Notes under the pieces: model-generated
Databases searched by the model: none
What the model saw: the letters and a program-made list of their open reading frames with translations, nothing else
What the model was told of the DNA's origin: nothing
Made by a program: the position numbers and the translations under genes
Assembly: GCA_905221605.1 (NCBI GenBank)
Contig: CAJNDS010002673.1
Coordinates: forward strand, 124,001-188,000
Direction of reading: 5' to 3'
DNA length: 64,000 nt
DNA from: Symbiodinium natans
Lineage: Eukaryota; Sar; Dinophyceae; Suessiales; Symbiodiniaceae
Part shown: one piece after another, positions 12,386-23,897 of the stretch
How the letters are laid out: each line of letters starts with the position of its first letter
How positions within the stretch are numbered: the stretch's first letter is position 1

Positions 12386-12489
12386 TTTTGGGTTTAGGGT
12401 TTAGGGTTTAGGGTTTAGGGTTTAGGGTTTAGGGTTTAGGGTTTAGGGTTTAGGGTTTAGGGTTTAGGGTTTAGGGTTTAGGGTTTAGG
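12386..12489 (+). repeat. Interstitial telomere-type array (TTTAGGG)n
   Basis: About fourteen uninterrupted TTTAGGG units follow the last recognised C2 exon after about 35 bp. Confidence 0.95.
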
Positions 12490-12647
12490 TGCACCTCAAC
12501 TAAGCCTGCAGTCGATGCGCATCTGGACAATAAAGCGCAGTCCCTATGCAGGTGGGAAAAAAGTATCACTAGTTCCCCGACTACTTCCCCGGGCGCCATG
12601 AAACGGTAACCTTTCAGGCAGTCCTTGCACACATTTGCACTGACCCT

Positions 12648-12747
12648 AAACCCTTCGGGGATCATCCGATAAAATTGGAACGATGCAGAGAAGACTAGCA
12701 TGGCCCCTGCGCAAGGACGACACCCACAAATCGAGAAGTGTACCAAG
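12648..12747 (+). ncRNA. U6: U6 spliceosomal snRNA, gene or retained copy
   Basis: The sequence aligns over about 95 nt with eukaryotic U6. It has the 5' stem-loop CCCTTCGGGGATCATCC, then GATAAAATTGGAACGAT, the ACAGAGA-box region, the AGC triad (CTAGCATGGCCCC), the internal stem-loop strand TGCGCAAGGACGACAC and the plant/protist-like tail ACAAATCGAGAAGTG. U6 is the catalytic-centre RNA of the spliceosome and pairs with the 5' splice site through ACAGAGA. Here that box reads GCAGAGA, GATTAG is GACTAG and GGATGAC is GGACGAC; all three are transitions. No T-run of four or more follows, as a Pol III U6 gene would usually have, and the 5' end merges with CCCTAAA sequence. It could be a diverged functional gene or a pseudogene. 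Confidence 0.85.
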
Positions 12748-14340
12748 TAGAATGGTGGTGGTTGTATTGGCCGCCTTATGCGGCCTCCTACGCTTCTGGG
12801 GGGTTGCCATGCCGCTGAAGCCCACGGGAGTCAAGCGAATCAGATCGCGGAAGAGGATGGAGTACAAAGTGGTTCTTGTATCGGTCTAGCTTGGGGTCTG
12901 CCGGTGCGCCATCCCGCTCCGCCCTCAGTGCACACCTACTGTTTCCCCGACTTGACCCTGCCGAGTGGCCCCCTGAGCTCAGCTAGGCGGGTGGCAAAAA
13001 CCTAAAGCCCTCTTGCTCATCTGCGCAAGCAGGTCACAAAGATCCAGAAAAAACTCCTACCTTTGTGACTCGGACAGATTCGCTTTATTTCACGTTTGCT
13101 TTGGGGTACCCTCAAAATTAAGGTCCGCCTTATATTCGAATTCCCCAAAGGAACATGGATGTAGCATTATAGGGCCTAGTAGCCCATCCCCAAAGGAACC
13201 GTATTTTACAGAAGTGACCATATGAATGTGGAGGTAGAGCAACCGCCCAGCAACGTGCTTAAGAGCACCTGCACGTTAGCTGTTTTGACTACGGGGTATA
13301 TCCGGGGTACCCTTTTAAGGGGCCATGTAACTACCCTTAGTTGCTCTCCGACATCCGGTCTTGTTTTGCGGGAGTCTAGGCAGCGCCATGCTGTAGCAGG
13401 TGCCCATCACTAGGTAGACCCTTAGGATATTGTTTTCCCTTATTGGGGTTAAGAGGACCATACTCCGGAATATTTTTTTCAGAGCCCTAAACCCTAAGGC
13501 CATCCTAGATCAATTACAAGAGGCCCTAGAAGAGAGCTCACAGCAAAGGTGGCCCTCAAAAGGCAGGGCAGAATTCTGGACTCAGGGCCTTTTGGCGGGG
13601 TTCACCTCCCCCCAAATGAAGGAAAGACCCCTACGCCCGGAATCGCGTGTGTGATCGTTTGTTTCCTGTTGGTACTGTATCGAGTTTTCGTCAATGCTAA
13701 TGGGTACGTAGTAGCGGGAGTGGTGTGGATGGTGGTCGTTGTGGTTGTAGTCGTCCTCGTAGTGTTCTCTCTCTCTCTCTATATATATATATACCATTAT
13801 CAGTCTCAGCATAGACCGTGACCAGCTCAGTGCCAGCGCTCTTGTTATTGTGATTTTCCTTAAGCCTTAAACGTTAAACCTTAAACCTTAAACCCTAAAC
13901 CCTAAACCCTAACCCTAAACCCTAAACCCCAAACCCTAAACCCCAAGAACCCTAAACCCTACCTACGGTCTGCCGAAACCCTCCGAAGCCTTGCCTGCCG
14001 TGTGCGAGTGTAAGAGTCGAAACCCTGAACCCTGAAACCACACCCCCCTTAGAAAATTGCCCTAAACCCTAAACCCTAAACCCTAAACCCTTGAAACCAA
14101 GGTGTCACTGAGCATCAAGGTTTTGGACCGTGCCTGTGCCGCAGTCGGGTTTTCATGACACCAAGCCTCAGGCTGAGCGTGGCTCCCGGGGTTTAGGGTT
14201 TAGGGTTTAGGGTTTAGGATTCAGGGTTTAGGGTTTAAAGGGTTTAAAGGGTTTAAAGGGTTTAAAGGGTTTAAAGGGTTTAAAGGGTTTAAAGGGTTTA
14301 AAGGGTTTAAAGGGTTCAAAGGGTTTAAAGGGTTTAGTGA
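12748..14340. other. Mixed repeats with one exon-like island
   Basis: Between the U6 sequence and 14.3 kb I see telomere-type arrays (13870-13950, 14050-14090, 14187-14240) and a CT/TA microsatellite at 13765-13795. There are also dispersed-repeat fragments, for example near 13290-13340 and 13438-13485. One short plus-strand island at 13500-13547 is flanked by AAG|G and AG|GTGGCC and reads AILDQLQEALEESSQQ, helix-forming in character. No recognised domain. Confidence 0.4.
14227..14335 (+). repeat. 9-bp TTTAAAGGG array (telomere-repeat derivative)
   Basis: About twelve copies of GGGTTTAAA follow without a break from a normal TTTAGGG array. The unit is TTTAGGG with two extra A residues, amplified as a 9-mer. 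Confidence 0.95.
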
Positions 14341-14348
14341 AGTGAAAT

Positions 14349-14600
14349 TTAGGGCTCCTTTTTCGGGGGCTTCTTCAATCGGAGTTCTTGCAATTGGGGA
14401 ATGACTCGACTGTAGAACAACCCGCGCATGACATGCTGCAATGCTTCCTTCAACATGACCTCCTGTACCATGGAAGCTTCGCTTATCACGGAACCCAGTT
14501 CGTTTCCGTGGGTAAACAGGCTAGAAGCAGAATTTCCTTTCTGGGCTGCTGCAAGGAAAGCCGGTCTCGCGCAAATGAACGTCACCTGGCGGCAGTTTTG
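14349..14600 (-). CDS. Possible terminal exon of an unrecognised minus-strand gene
   Basis: On the minus strand an acceptor-like CGCCAG|G near 14594 opens a frame of about 80 codons that ends at a stop at 14349. It contains a helix-rich stretch (SVISEASMVQEVMLKEAL) and finishes in a lysine/proline-rich tail (KKPPKKEP). Other minus-strand islands that could precede it lie at about 15545-15700 (reads PKVVERCWDMKNQLRQE), 15813-15945, 16077-16215 and 16440-16552. The plus-strand frames over the same bases are also partly open, so the strand is not certain. No family recognised. Confidence 0.3.
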   Translation of the reverse strand, partial: QNCRQVTFICARPAFLAAAQKGNSASSLFTHGNELGSVISEASMVQEVMLKEALQHVMRGLFYSRVIPQLQELRLKKPPKKEP

Positions 14601-14828
14601 CAGGTTCTTATCCACAAGCGAGTTTATAGGGTCCTTAAGGGAAGGGGGTTCAAGGGGGGTATGTAGCCCAATACTCCCTACTACTCCCTAAGGCTCCCTA
14701 AGCTTCCCTAACACCTAGTTGAGGACCCAAACCCAAAACCCCAAACCCTTCAACCCCCCTTCCTTTAAGGACCCCAGAATGACTGGAGCCATGCCTCCTC
14801 TCTACGCCCTAAACCCCTCTTGAGGGTT

Positions 14829-14905
14829 CATGGATTTAGGGTTTAGGGTTTAGGGTTTAGGGTTTAGGGTTTAGGGTTTAGGGTTTAGGGTTTAGGGTTT
14901 AGGGT
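14829..14905 (+). repeat. Interstitial telomere-type array (TTTAGGG)n
   Basis: Ten to eleven perfect units; similar arrays follow at 15020-15100, 15481-15541 and 15700-15779. Together they separate the minus-strand exon candidates of this region. Confidence 0.95.
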
Positions 14906-15946
14906 AGTTGTAAGTAGGGTTATAGGTAGGGCCAGCCTGTATCATGACCTTAATTCGGGCACTCTGAACCCTGCTGATCACTTCCTATGAACCTTCAAGC
15001 AAGAGCCAGGAAGTTGCCCTGGGTTTAGGGTTTAGGGTTTAGGGTTTAGGGTTCAGGTTTAGGGTTTAGGGTTTAGGGTTTAGGGTTTAGGGTTTAGGGT
15101 GCCTCCTTCCTTGAGGTCTCGTCGGATAGTTGGCGGCACCGCTGAGTTGCCCCTTCCCGGAGAGCAATGATGGGCCGAAGGCCCATCAGGAGTCTCACGA
15201 AACAGTTTTTCGGAGTGCCGGCAAAATTGCCAGGATCTTTGCTGGGCAGTGCTTTGGGATAGTTGGACATTTTCCCTTCTTTCCCTTTAAGGGAACCTAT
15301 TCACAAGTAATTTTTCAAAGGCTTTTAAAGCACCACTCACCTCTTTTCCAATTAAGGGAACCTATTCAGAAGTAATTTTCAAAGGCTTTAAAGCACCGCT
15401 CAGTTTGATACATCTTTCAATTGGTATTTGGAGCGCCGTCGATGCTGCCACAAGTACGTCCGTTCGAAGAGCTTGGGATGTGGGTTTAGGGCTTGGGGTT
15501 TAGGGTTTAGGGTTTAGGGTTTAGGGTTTAGGGTTTAGGGTTGAATCCCAAGACGACCACGTTCAGTTTTTCGAAACGGACCACTTTGGCCTAAAAGGCC
15601 GCCATGGCGCATCAGACTTCCTGTCGCAATTGATTCTTCATGTCCCAGCACCTTTCAACCACTTTCGGGGCTGACCCCCAGACTTCCTCCGGACTCTAAG
15701 GGTTTAGGGTTTAGGGTTTAGGGTTTAGGGTTTAGGGTTTAGGGTTTAGGGTTTAGGGTTTAGGGTTTAGGGTTTAGGGCCCTGGAGCCCTATGGCCTTG
15801 GGAACCCTGCACCCGCTCGAATCCCAAAACGCTCGAGGTGCCGGTGCTGGGACGTGGCGAACGTCTCCGTTGTATGTTGGGCCCAGGGTGCTGCAGTAGG
15901 ACGCATCGCTGAGCTTCATGTCGGGGTCTTGTTGACTCGGGGCTTG

Positions 15947-16066
15947 CTTGGAGGTTCATGGGTAGTTATAAGGAATGCAAGGTGACTTATATCATAACCC
16001 CAACTATGAGGTACGTCTAAGTCTGAGCCTACTCACAGTTATACACACCTGGCCATGAACCTCCAA
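15947..16066. mobile_element. MITE-like element, family A
   Basis: Starts CTTGGAGGTTCATGGGTAG and ends CCATGAACCTCCAA, an imperfect terminal inverted repeat of about 15-20 bp. The interior is rich in TTATAA-like sequence. Related copies are at 23898-24036, 29691-29800, 34951-35086, 39590-39730 and 45681-45807, with fragments at 5365, 10527, 21575, 22230-22455, 27897 and 35939-36041. No coding capacity. Confidence 0.7.
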
Positions 16067-16239
16067 CTAGTGTTTAGGATACCTCTAAGTCATGAAACAT
16101 GGGCGCCGCTGGCCCAACTCCTTTCGTGTCCAGGGCTACCTGGATCGGAGAGGAGGTGCGTGAGAGCACCCCTCTAGAGGCCTTAGAGGCTGGGTGCTCC
16201 AAGAGCAGCTGAAGCTAAGGTATATAGGGACTATATAAG

Positions 16240-16420
16240 GTATTCGTATATGTATATGTATATATATATATATATAATACAGAGATATATAGATATAGAC
16301 ATAGATATAGATATAGATATGGGGTAAGCATATAAAAGCAAAAATGTAGATATAGATAGTTTTAGATAAATTAAGAAAATGAATAAATATATACATATAT
16401 ATGTATGGGGTTATATCGGG
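16240..16420. repeat. TA/GATA-type microsatellite region
   Basis: Runs of TATATA and imperfect AGATAT repeats. They create a tyrosine/isoleucine-rich minus-strand frame that is not a protein. Confidence 0.9.
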
Positions 16421-16613
16421 GTTATACGGGAAAATGAGAATAAGGGAACCCGCGTGCCTCAGACAGACGAAGTCACGATATAAGGCACCTCCGGTAGGAT
16501 GACCCTCATTTTGCAAAGCGTAGCCGTGCTCTAAGTAGGCACACAACCCAAGCACCCCCCCCCCCCCCCCCCCAATTTGATATCCTGAAGTGCAACAGGT
16601 TTTTGTAAACCCG

Positions 16614-16760
16614 AAGCCCTAAACCCTAAAACCTAAACCCTAAAGCCTAAACACTAAACCCTAAAACCTAAACCCTATAGCCTAAACCCTAAACCCTAAA
16701 CCCTCAAGCCTCAAGCCTCAAGCCTCAAGCCTCAAGCCTCAAGCCTCAAGCCTCAAGCCC
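16614..16760 (-). repeat. CCCTAAA variants ending in a CCTCAAG block
   Basis: Degenerate CCCTAAA and CCCTAAAA units lead into about ten consecutive copies of CCTCAAG, another heptamer variant amplified in place. A poly-C run (16555-16574) lies just before. Confidence 0.9.
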
Positions 16761-17079
16761 GGAACCCTAACCTGGAACTTCAACCCTCCAGCTTCTGAAT
16801 CCTGAAACCCTAAACCCTAAGCCCTAAGCCCTAAACCCTGTGAGAGATTCCTTCATGAAAGTGCCTTGAGGAAGTCCCTTGTGGAGGCTTTCCTTGTGGG
16901 TTTAGGGTTTAGGGTTTAGGACCCGGGCCCGGGTTAACAAAGGGTTTAGGACCACAGGGTTTTGGCGTTGAGAGTTTCTAGGGTTCGGAGCCCCACACAA
17001 GACACCTCCCCATTCCCGCACAGCAGCAATCATGTACCTTAAGGACCCCAACAGTCAAGGCACGCCCCCTTGTCCAAGG

Positions 17080-17227
17080 ATTAGGGTTCAGGGTTTAGGG
17101 TTTAGGGTTTAGGGTTTAGGGTTTAGGGTTTAGGGTTTAGGGTTTAGGGTTTAGGGTTTAGGGTTTAGGGTTTAGGGTTTAGGGTTTAGGGTTTAGGGTT
17201 TAGGGTTTAGGGTTTAGGGTTTAGGGT
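17080..17227 (+). repeat. Long interstitial telomere-type array (TTTAGGG)n
   Basis: About twenty uninterrupted TTTAGGG units, preceded by one TTCAGGG variant. Confidence 0.95.
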
Positions 17228-18692
17228 TTGGGAAAGCCCTCCACCTTGAAACCCCATGACCTTCCACCCCGTTCACCCCTCAAATCCTCAAAGATGTCAA
17301 CCCCGAAGCCCCTAAACCCTAAACCCCGATGCCCAAAAACCCCAAAACCCGGAGCACCTGGCATTTGTGTGGAGCGGAGCTCCAACACTACAACCCCCAC
17401 TACTGCGGTGCTTTCGATCGACGAGGGGCTTCAAAAAGCGAGCGTCTATAGTAAACTCCAGAAAGTTGGAACATGGTTCAAGGACGATTAGAGCTGGGAT
17501 TCCCTCCAGTATGGTTTTTGGGGTATGGGGAAAAGGATGTTTCCAACATTTTGGAGTTTGTTGTATAGGGATTTAAGGGTCTACGGGTTCTTAGCGTTCT
17601 CAGGCTTTTGAGGGACTAAACCCGAAACCCTAAACCCTAAACCTTCTAGTGTTTGAACTCGAATTTTATTTTCAAGAGGATCATATTCAGGAATATGTTT
17701 CAGAGAGTTAGGGTTTAGGGTTTAGGGTTTTGGGGTTTAGGGTTTAGGGTTTAGGGTTTAGGGTTCAGGGTTCAGGGTGTAGGGTTTAGGGTTTAGGGTT
17801 AGGGTTTGAATGGTTTAGAGGTGCAGGGTTTGACAATTTGAAGTGTTAGGGTTTCAAGGTTTTCAAGGTTTTGGGCCTTCAAGGGCTGAAGGTCTTGTTT
17901 GCTGTCTGCTAGGTTCTGTACGGGCTGGGGGAGCAGAATTTCGGGAAGGAGGGTTTAGGGTTTAGGGTTTAGGGTTTAGGGTTTAGGGTTTAGGGTTAAG
18001 GGTTAAGGGTTAAGGGTTAAGCCTTTTGTGAATCTGGGTTTCCTTCGAGGGGCGCAGCGCTGTTCCCTTTCATTCGCGGGCTCCCTTGGCTGTTCTTTGT
18101 TCAGACGCCAGACTCCATAAGCCCCACGAAAAGGCGCGAAGAATCGGGTGAGGAACCCTAAACCCTAAACCCTATAAAGAAGCTACGGTGTTCAGGTTTG
18201 GCCTAGGATTTCAGGATGACGTGTCCCCAGCAATCCCTCGAAGGCCCTCAATCCTCGGAAGCCCTAAAATCACCCGGCATCCCTTCTGCCCCGGGTTTTC
18301 GGGTTTAGGGCTTAGTGTTTAGAAGTTTAGGTTGGGGTTTAGGGTTTTAGAAGTCTAGGTTAGGGTTGAGGGATTAGGGTAAACCCTTACCCAGAAAGGC
18401 AGGAGGCAACAAACACGCTCCATTACCAACAGATTTCCACCCTTACCAGTCGCATTGCAGGCGCCGCAGCATCCGCAGGACGCAAGGCATGGGCAGAGTC
18501 CATGCCATGTTGCCTGATTTCAGGGTTTAGGGTTTAGGAATTGGGGTCCGGGGGTGCTGTGCTGACTTTGCCCCGACGTCAACGTGGCCACTAGCCCGTG
18601 TGTCTCGAACCTACGCCGTTAAAGGCAAACCGCCCGACTCACCCCCGGCGTGCAAACAGGCATCACGACTCGGCATCCGCGACGATGCACCA

Positions 18693-18830
18693 CTTGTACT
18701 AACAGCCCTTAATAGGGATTATAATAGGGGTACTACAATCCCACTTATACTAACAGTCCTTAATAGGGATGATAATAGGGGGGTACTATAATCCCTATTC
18801 AGCACTCTAGTATGAGGGGGGACATCCCAA
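18693..18830. mobile_element. MITE-like element, family B, partial or compound copy
   Basis: Two tandem ACTAACAGTCCTTAATAGGG-type left halves, followed by a right end GGGGGGACATCCCAA. Belongs to the family with TTGGGATGTTCCCC termini. Confidence 0.6.
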
Positions 18831-19060
18831 GCGGTCGTGTTGAGGCCTTTGCGCACCAGAAGATGGGTCCATGACCTCCTGGTGACCCTGAACCCTAAAC
18901 CCTAAACCCTAAACCCTAAACCCTAAACCCTAAACCCCCCAGGCTGAACAGTCATCGCAAAGGCTGACAGACATGGGTAACGGGCCCTTTTCAGGGCTTC
19001 TGCTTCACCTTTTCCCAGGTAATCGGGTTTGCTTAGGGCCTGCCACAATAAAAGGCTTGA

Positions 19061-19150
19061 CAGCCCAGTGGTACCCTTTACCCTTTTTTGGTGATGGGTT
19101 CCCTTCTACAGTAACCAACCCAAACTTATTATAGTATGGTACTGGGCCAC
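19061..19150. mobile_element. MITE-like element, family E
   Basis: Starts CAGCCCAGTGGTACCCTTT and ends with a TATGGTACTGGGCCAC-type inverted terminus. Related sequences lie at 45537-45640 and at 32848-33269, where a family B element and a TTTAGGG array are nested inside. Confidence 0.6.
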
Positions 19151-19198
19151 TAAGAAGGGGTAAGGGTTGGGTTCTAGGGTTTCGGGTTTGCTTACTAG

Positions 19199-19313
19199 GG
19201 TTGAGAGCAGGCTGGAGGAGCTTGAGCAAGAGGCAGGCCGCCTGCGGTTCGATCTGGCAGATGCCGCCGCACCCCCAGCGGGCAGGGCTTTCAGCTTGGT
19301 GTTCGAATATGGG
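19199..19313 (+). CDS. Coiled-coil-like exon of an unrecognised gene
   Basis: The exon opens at CTAG|G and closes at a GG|GTTGAG donor, with about 38 codons. It reads VESRLEELEQEAGRLR, a clear heptad-like amphipathic helix, then DLADAAAPPAGRAFSL. Further plus-strand islands of similar character occur at 23813-23875 (EKVAALEKATFTRV), 24381-24430 (AASAARLVQEAAATLE), 29594-29690 (AAAAVDATQLATSKASLV), 32030-32113 (AELKHLRASVAAEQAA) and 33278-33345 (SQKLVRDTARALVA). They may be exons of one long coiled-coil protein, but phases were not linked and no motor or other domain was found. Confidence 0.4.
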
Positions 19314-19824
19314 GTTGAGGGTTGAGGGTTTAGGGTTTAGGTTTTAGGGTTTAGGGTTCAGGGTTCAGGGTTCAGGGTTCAGCGTTCAGCGTTCAGGGTT
19401 TGGGGTTCTTTAGGGTTTAGGTGTTTTTGGGGTTTAGGGTTTAGGGGTTCACAGACCCCCAAGGTACCCAGAATAGTAGCCTACATAGCCCCCAAATCAA
19501 GGTTGTGCGACGATGTCTTCTCTTTATCACTTTTCCTAGGATAGAACCCATGTACCTAAATAGGGTATACTTGGGCCTTACAGTACCTCCAAGAAAAGGA
19601 CTTTGAGGTGCAAGTGTATATATATATATATATTTATTTATTTATTTATTCATTTATTTATTTGGTTATTTGTATTTATTTATTTGTTTATTTACTTTTT
19701 GTATGATAATCAGCTGCATGGACCCTTAGGGAAAGACTTGCTGTGGACCCATTGCATCCCTGCAGTGTGGTTGCGAGGCTGCCGGGTGGGTGGCAAGAGA
19801 GCCCTGTCAAACAAGCGGAAGCTG

Positions 19825-19928
19825 TTGGGATGTTCCCCCCTGTAGATCCTAACAGTCCTTAATCGAGATTCGAGTACCCCCTATTTAATGCTTGTTAAGG
19901 ACTGTTAGTATAAGGGGGAACATCCCAA
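19825..19928. mobile_element. MITE-like element, family B
   Basis: A 104-bp element with termini TTGGGATGTTCCCC and GGGGGAACATCCCAA. Inside is the inverted pair CTAACAGTCCTTAAT and TTAAGGACTGTTAG. No coding capacity. Confidence 0.8.
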
Positions 19929-20742
19929 GGAAGCTGTGTCAAGACAACAGATGCAATTTTTTTGGGCGGGAGCTCCACATGCCAGCTTTCACTCGGAGAC
20001 AACCAAATTTCAGGATTGAGGGTTTAGGAGTTTAGGGCTTAGTTTTGTCGACGACGCACAATACCGTTTCAGCCAAGCGAAATTCCTTTCGTCAGTGATT
20101 GTTGGTTTTTAATGCTGTGCTTCAGGCTGCTGAAGATGTGTTTGCCCAGTGTAGGGGTTTTAAAGATGCGGTGATCTAAGTTCGGATGGGGTGCGCTGTA
20201 CGTGCTCAACCAAGCGAAAGTTGTGTCAAGACTGTACCCGGCTCTACCTGCCTAAACATGTTGGCGCGAAAAGGAAGGCGGCAGCAGGGATTCACCACAA
20301 CCGATTCCCCTGTGTCGGCTCGACAAAAAGTACCCTTGCTAATTGCCCAGGATCCGAAAAGAATCTGGAAATGACAAATAGTAAGTGCAATTTCGTTATA
20401 CATGTCCTTATTATTGGGTTTAAGAGGGTCATGTGGCGAGGTCTCCAGATTAGGGTCCCTTTCGGGACCGCTTTCAACAAGGCGACGTATTGCACAGGGG
20501 ACCCAACAGCAAGCTAGTTTAGGGAACTACCCATGTGTCTATGATCCAGCGGGTTCAGGGGCTTGATGTAGTGAAAGAACCTTCGGGTTTGGGGGGCTTG
20601 GGGCCTTGTGGGTTTGAGGAACTTTGCAACGTTGGGGCTTTAAGCTCGGGTCAACCGCACTCTGCGTTTTCGCTGAATTCTCTGCCCTCGCAGGCAGAGA
20701 CTCAAAAGACCATGGCGGTGCCGGGCTCAAGGGCCTTGCCTT

Positions 20743-20985
20743 TGGGTTTAGGGTTTAGGGTTTAGGGTTTAGGGTTTAGGGTTTAGGGTTTAGGGTTTAG
20801 GGTTTAGGGTTTAGGGTTTAGGGTTTAGGGTTTAGGGTTTAGGGTTTAGGGTTTAGGGTGTAGTGTTTAGGGTTTAGGGTTTAGGGTTTAGGGTTTAGGG
20901 TTTAGGGTTTAGGGTTTAGGGTTTAGGGTTTAGGGTTTAGGGTTTAGGGTTTAGGGTTTAGGGTTTAGGGTTTAGGGTTTAGGGG
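20743..20985 (+). repeat. Longest telomere-type array in the window
   Basis: About 34 TTTAGGG units over 240 bp with only one disrupted stretch (TGTAGTG near 20862). The neighbouring sequence is ordinary, so it is an internal array. Confidence 0.95.
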
Positions 20986-21268
20986 GTTTTTTGTCGGAGA
21001 CGGGGGATTGTGGGGGACAGCTTGGCTTGGGGATTGGCAAGCTGGGTCGGCCATTGGGAGATTTTATATGGGGGGTTACGAAAAGGACCCCCCAATTACA
21101 GACCCAAATCGTAGGATCCCCTTAGAATAAGGACCCCAATAAGGTACCCCCCCCAATATCGTAAACCCTAAACCCTAAAACCCTAAAACCCTACACCCTA
21201 AACCCTTTAGTTGGGTTTAAGATCATCATGCTGCGGAACCTTAAGGCCCCAACCCCTCAACCCTAAAC

Positions 21269-21349
21269 TTGGCATGCTCCCCCTCATATCCTAACAGGGG
21301 AGACGGTCATCTCTTTCAAGGACTGTTAGTATTAGGGGGAACATCCCAA
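21269..21349. mobile_element. MITE-like element, family B, short copy
   Basis: Starts TTGGCATGCTCCCC, ends GGGGGAACATCCCAA, 81 bp, with CTAACAG and CTGTTAG as the inner inverted pair. Confidence 0.7.
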
Positions 21350-21674
21350 CCCTAAGCTCCAAACCCTTGTTGAGTTTAAGAGGATCACACTGAAGCTTTT
21401 TTCACGGGTTTAGGGTTTAGGGTTTGCGACGCTCCTATTGGTCTGGATGCATAGGGTTTAGGGTTTAGGGCTTGGGGATACTCAGGATTTTGTTCAGGGG
21501 GTTTCAAGGGCTATCAGGGTTTAGGGCTTAGGCTTTAGGGTTTTTGCTGCAGGGTTCCTGAAAAAGAGCTCCTTCTTAGGTTCATGGGCAGTCTGAAGTA
21601 GGGTGTGAACAGTTCCTTAATTTAAGGTTGTCACTTTACGTATATCTACCCATGAGTAGTAGCCGCTCTCCCCA

Positions 21675-22420
21675 GCATACCCTAAACCCTAAACCCTAAA
21701 CCCTAAACCCTAAACCCTAAACTGAGCAGGATCCGGACCTTGAAGCTCTATGCCGCTGCGGGATGAAGTCCCTCCTGAAACCCTGGCCACCCCATGCGTA
21801 GAGGAGCCCTAAGCTCGATGTACCTTGAGAAACCAAGAATCCCGACTCTGAAAGGGTTTAGGGTTTAGGGTTTATGCAACCCCCTAAACCCTAAACCCTA
21901 AACCCTAAACCCTAAACCCTTAACCCTAATTAAACCCTAAACCCCAAGCCCTAAACCCTAAACCACTGCCACGTCCAAGTTGTGCTTCGGAAGGTCCAGC
22001 CCCAAGCCCGAAAAAGGACTTACGGTTGAGGACGATGTCGGAGCCCTATGACTGTAGGGTATCCCTATAAACCCTCTTGGGCCCTCAATCCTCGGATAGT
22101 GTCAGCCAGTGGGCATTGGTTCTGAGTAGTTTTCGGCTATTCAGGCCGAGTTTGGGGGGATGTCGCATTCTTGGGGTTCGGCGTTGATAGGCCCCGGGCT
22201 TTATTAGGGCTTCTTAGGTGCACAGGTTCTCTAAGGCTTTGGGGGGGGCCTTCTGCTTATAACCACATTAGGGCACTTAAGGGCCTTATAAGTGGGTTAT
22301 AAGTACAGCTATAATTGGTTACTAAGCACCCTAAACCCTAAACCCCAAACCCTAAACCCTAAGCCCTAAACCCCAAACCCTAAAACCCTAAAACCCTAAA
22401 CCCTAAACCCTAAACCCAGT
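21675..22420. repeat. Scattered CCCTAAA arrays
   Basis: CCCTAAA runs at 21677-21720, 21885-21965 and 22322-22420, the last with CCCTAAAA octamer variants. A short TTTAGGG run at 21854-21874 faces the middle one. A possible plus-strand island at 21975-22050 ends at a stop. Confidence 0.85.
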
Positions 22421-23897
22421 TGTAATTGGTTCATAAGTACCATGAACCTCCAAGTACTGCTCAAGCCCCCAAGGCAACCCATCAGATGCAGATGGACGGG
22501 CTGCAGTCCAAGCCTGGGCCTTGTGCAGTGGGTTTAGGGTTTAGGGTTTAGGGTTTAGGGTTTAGGGTTTAGGGCTGTGGGTTTAGGGCTGTGGGTTTTT
22601 TAAGGATGATGGAGACTGCAGTTCTTCCCTACCTTGAGACATTTCATATGTGCCCTTATTGGGTTTAAGAGGATCATATTCAGGAAGACTGTTCAGAGGC
22701 CTCTAAGGGCCATCCTTGAGAAACATCCGCAATAGTCAGACTTTTTTTCGTAATACCAGTTGTACTCTTTTGGTATGAGTTTAGGGCTTGGAGTTTAGGG
22801 TATTCGTAGTAACAGTAGTATTACCAATAAAAATTGCTACAATCGTAGGCAATAGACAGATTTTTTCGCACAACGTCGATTCCAAGTGCCTCTACCGACA
22901 GTCATCTGGCTTGCCCCGAAGCCTCCCGCCATTCCTTAAAATACAGCCGGGACCCAAACCCTAAACCCTAAACGGAGCTCCCAGGTGCGATGCCCTGGAG
23001 GACAGCGTTTACAGAGTTTGGGGTGGGAGGGGGGGGGGGCGAGGGGAGCCACCTGGAAACCAACACGTCAGACGGTCATTAAAAGACACAAGTAAAGCAG
23101 GAATAGAGCAGATGTCGTATCAATAGTCATCGTAATCGCCGAATAGAGAAACAGAAAACTCAGCAATATAGAATTCACCATCCTCATCATAGTCAGATTC
23201 AGCAAAGTACAATGAGTCATCACAATACGAGTCATCATGATCATCACCATAAGAACAGAATTGTCACCCAACAACCGTGCTGACCAAAAAACAACATGCA
23301 ACAACAAAAAACACCAACGCAAGTTAAAACACGAAGTGCAAAAACACGCAAAAATGTAACATGAATGAATAAATATTTCGTTGTTGATCGCTCGATGCCA
23401 GGATTGTTGGGTTGCAGGGTTTAGGGTCTAGGGCTTTGGGGGAGTAGGCACGGTTTCGTTCACGGCAGTTTCGTGCGTCGAAAGGATATTTCGGGCTGCG
23501 CACCCTCAAAGGAACTTCGCCGCTAGCACAAAAGCCCCAAGACCTCGATCGAGCCGCAAACCTAAACATCCAGCACCATCGCCCCTGAACGCTTCGAGTG
23601 CCGACATCTCTTGAGGGCTTGGGTGACTTACGGTTTTTTGGTCTTTGCTATCTATCCGTGCCCGCCTTTGAAGGCCTCAAAACTCAAAATTTCGCTCGTT
23701 CCCCCAAAGCTAAGCTTTCAAGCTGCAAGTTGCCCTAAACCCTAAACCCTAAACCCTAATCCCTCAGCCCTAAACCCTAAACCCTAAAAAGGCCCTAAAC
23801 CCTGTTGGCCAGGAGAAGGTCGCAGCTTTGGAGAAGGCGACCTTTACGCGTGTTGGTTATGAAAGGGAAGCTATTAGTTGAGTTTAATGAAGGGTTT

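Larger units (their letters stand above)
16761..19198. other. Telomere-array-rich stretch with small exon-like islands
   Basis: Arrays lie at 17080-17227, 17707-17800, 17952-18022 (with GGGTTAA variants) and 18886-18940. GC-rich islands that are open on the plus strand include 17340-17491 (stop at 17489), a short one near 18105-18150 ending at GTGAGG, and 18600-18690. A minus-strand island at 16990-17036 is also open. None carries a recognisable domain. MITE-like copies are present at 18693-18830 and 19061-19150. Confidence 0.35.
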
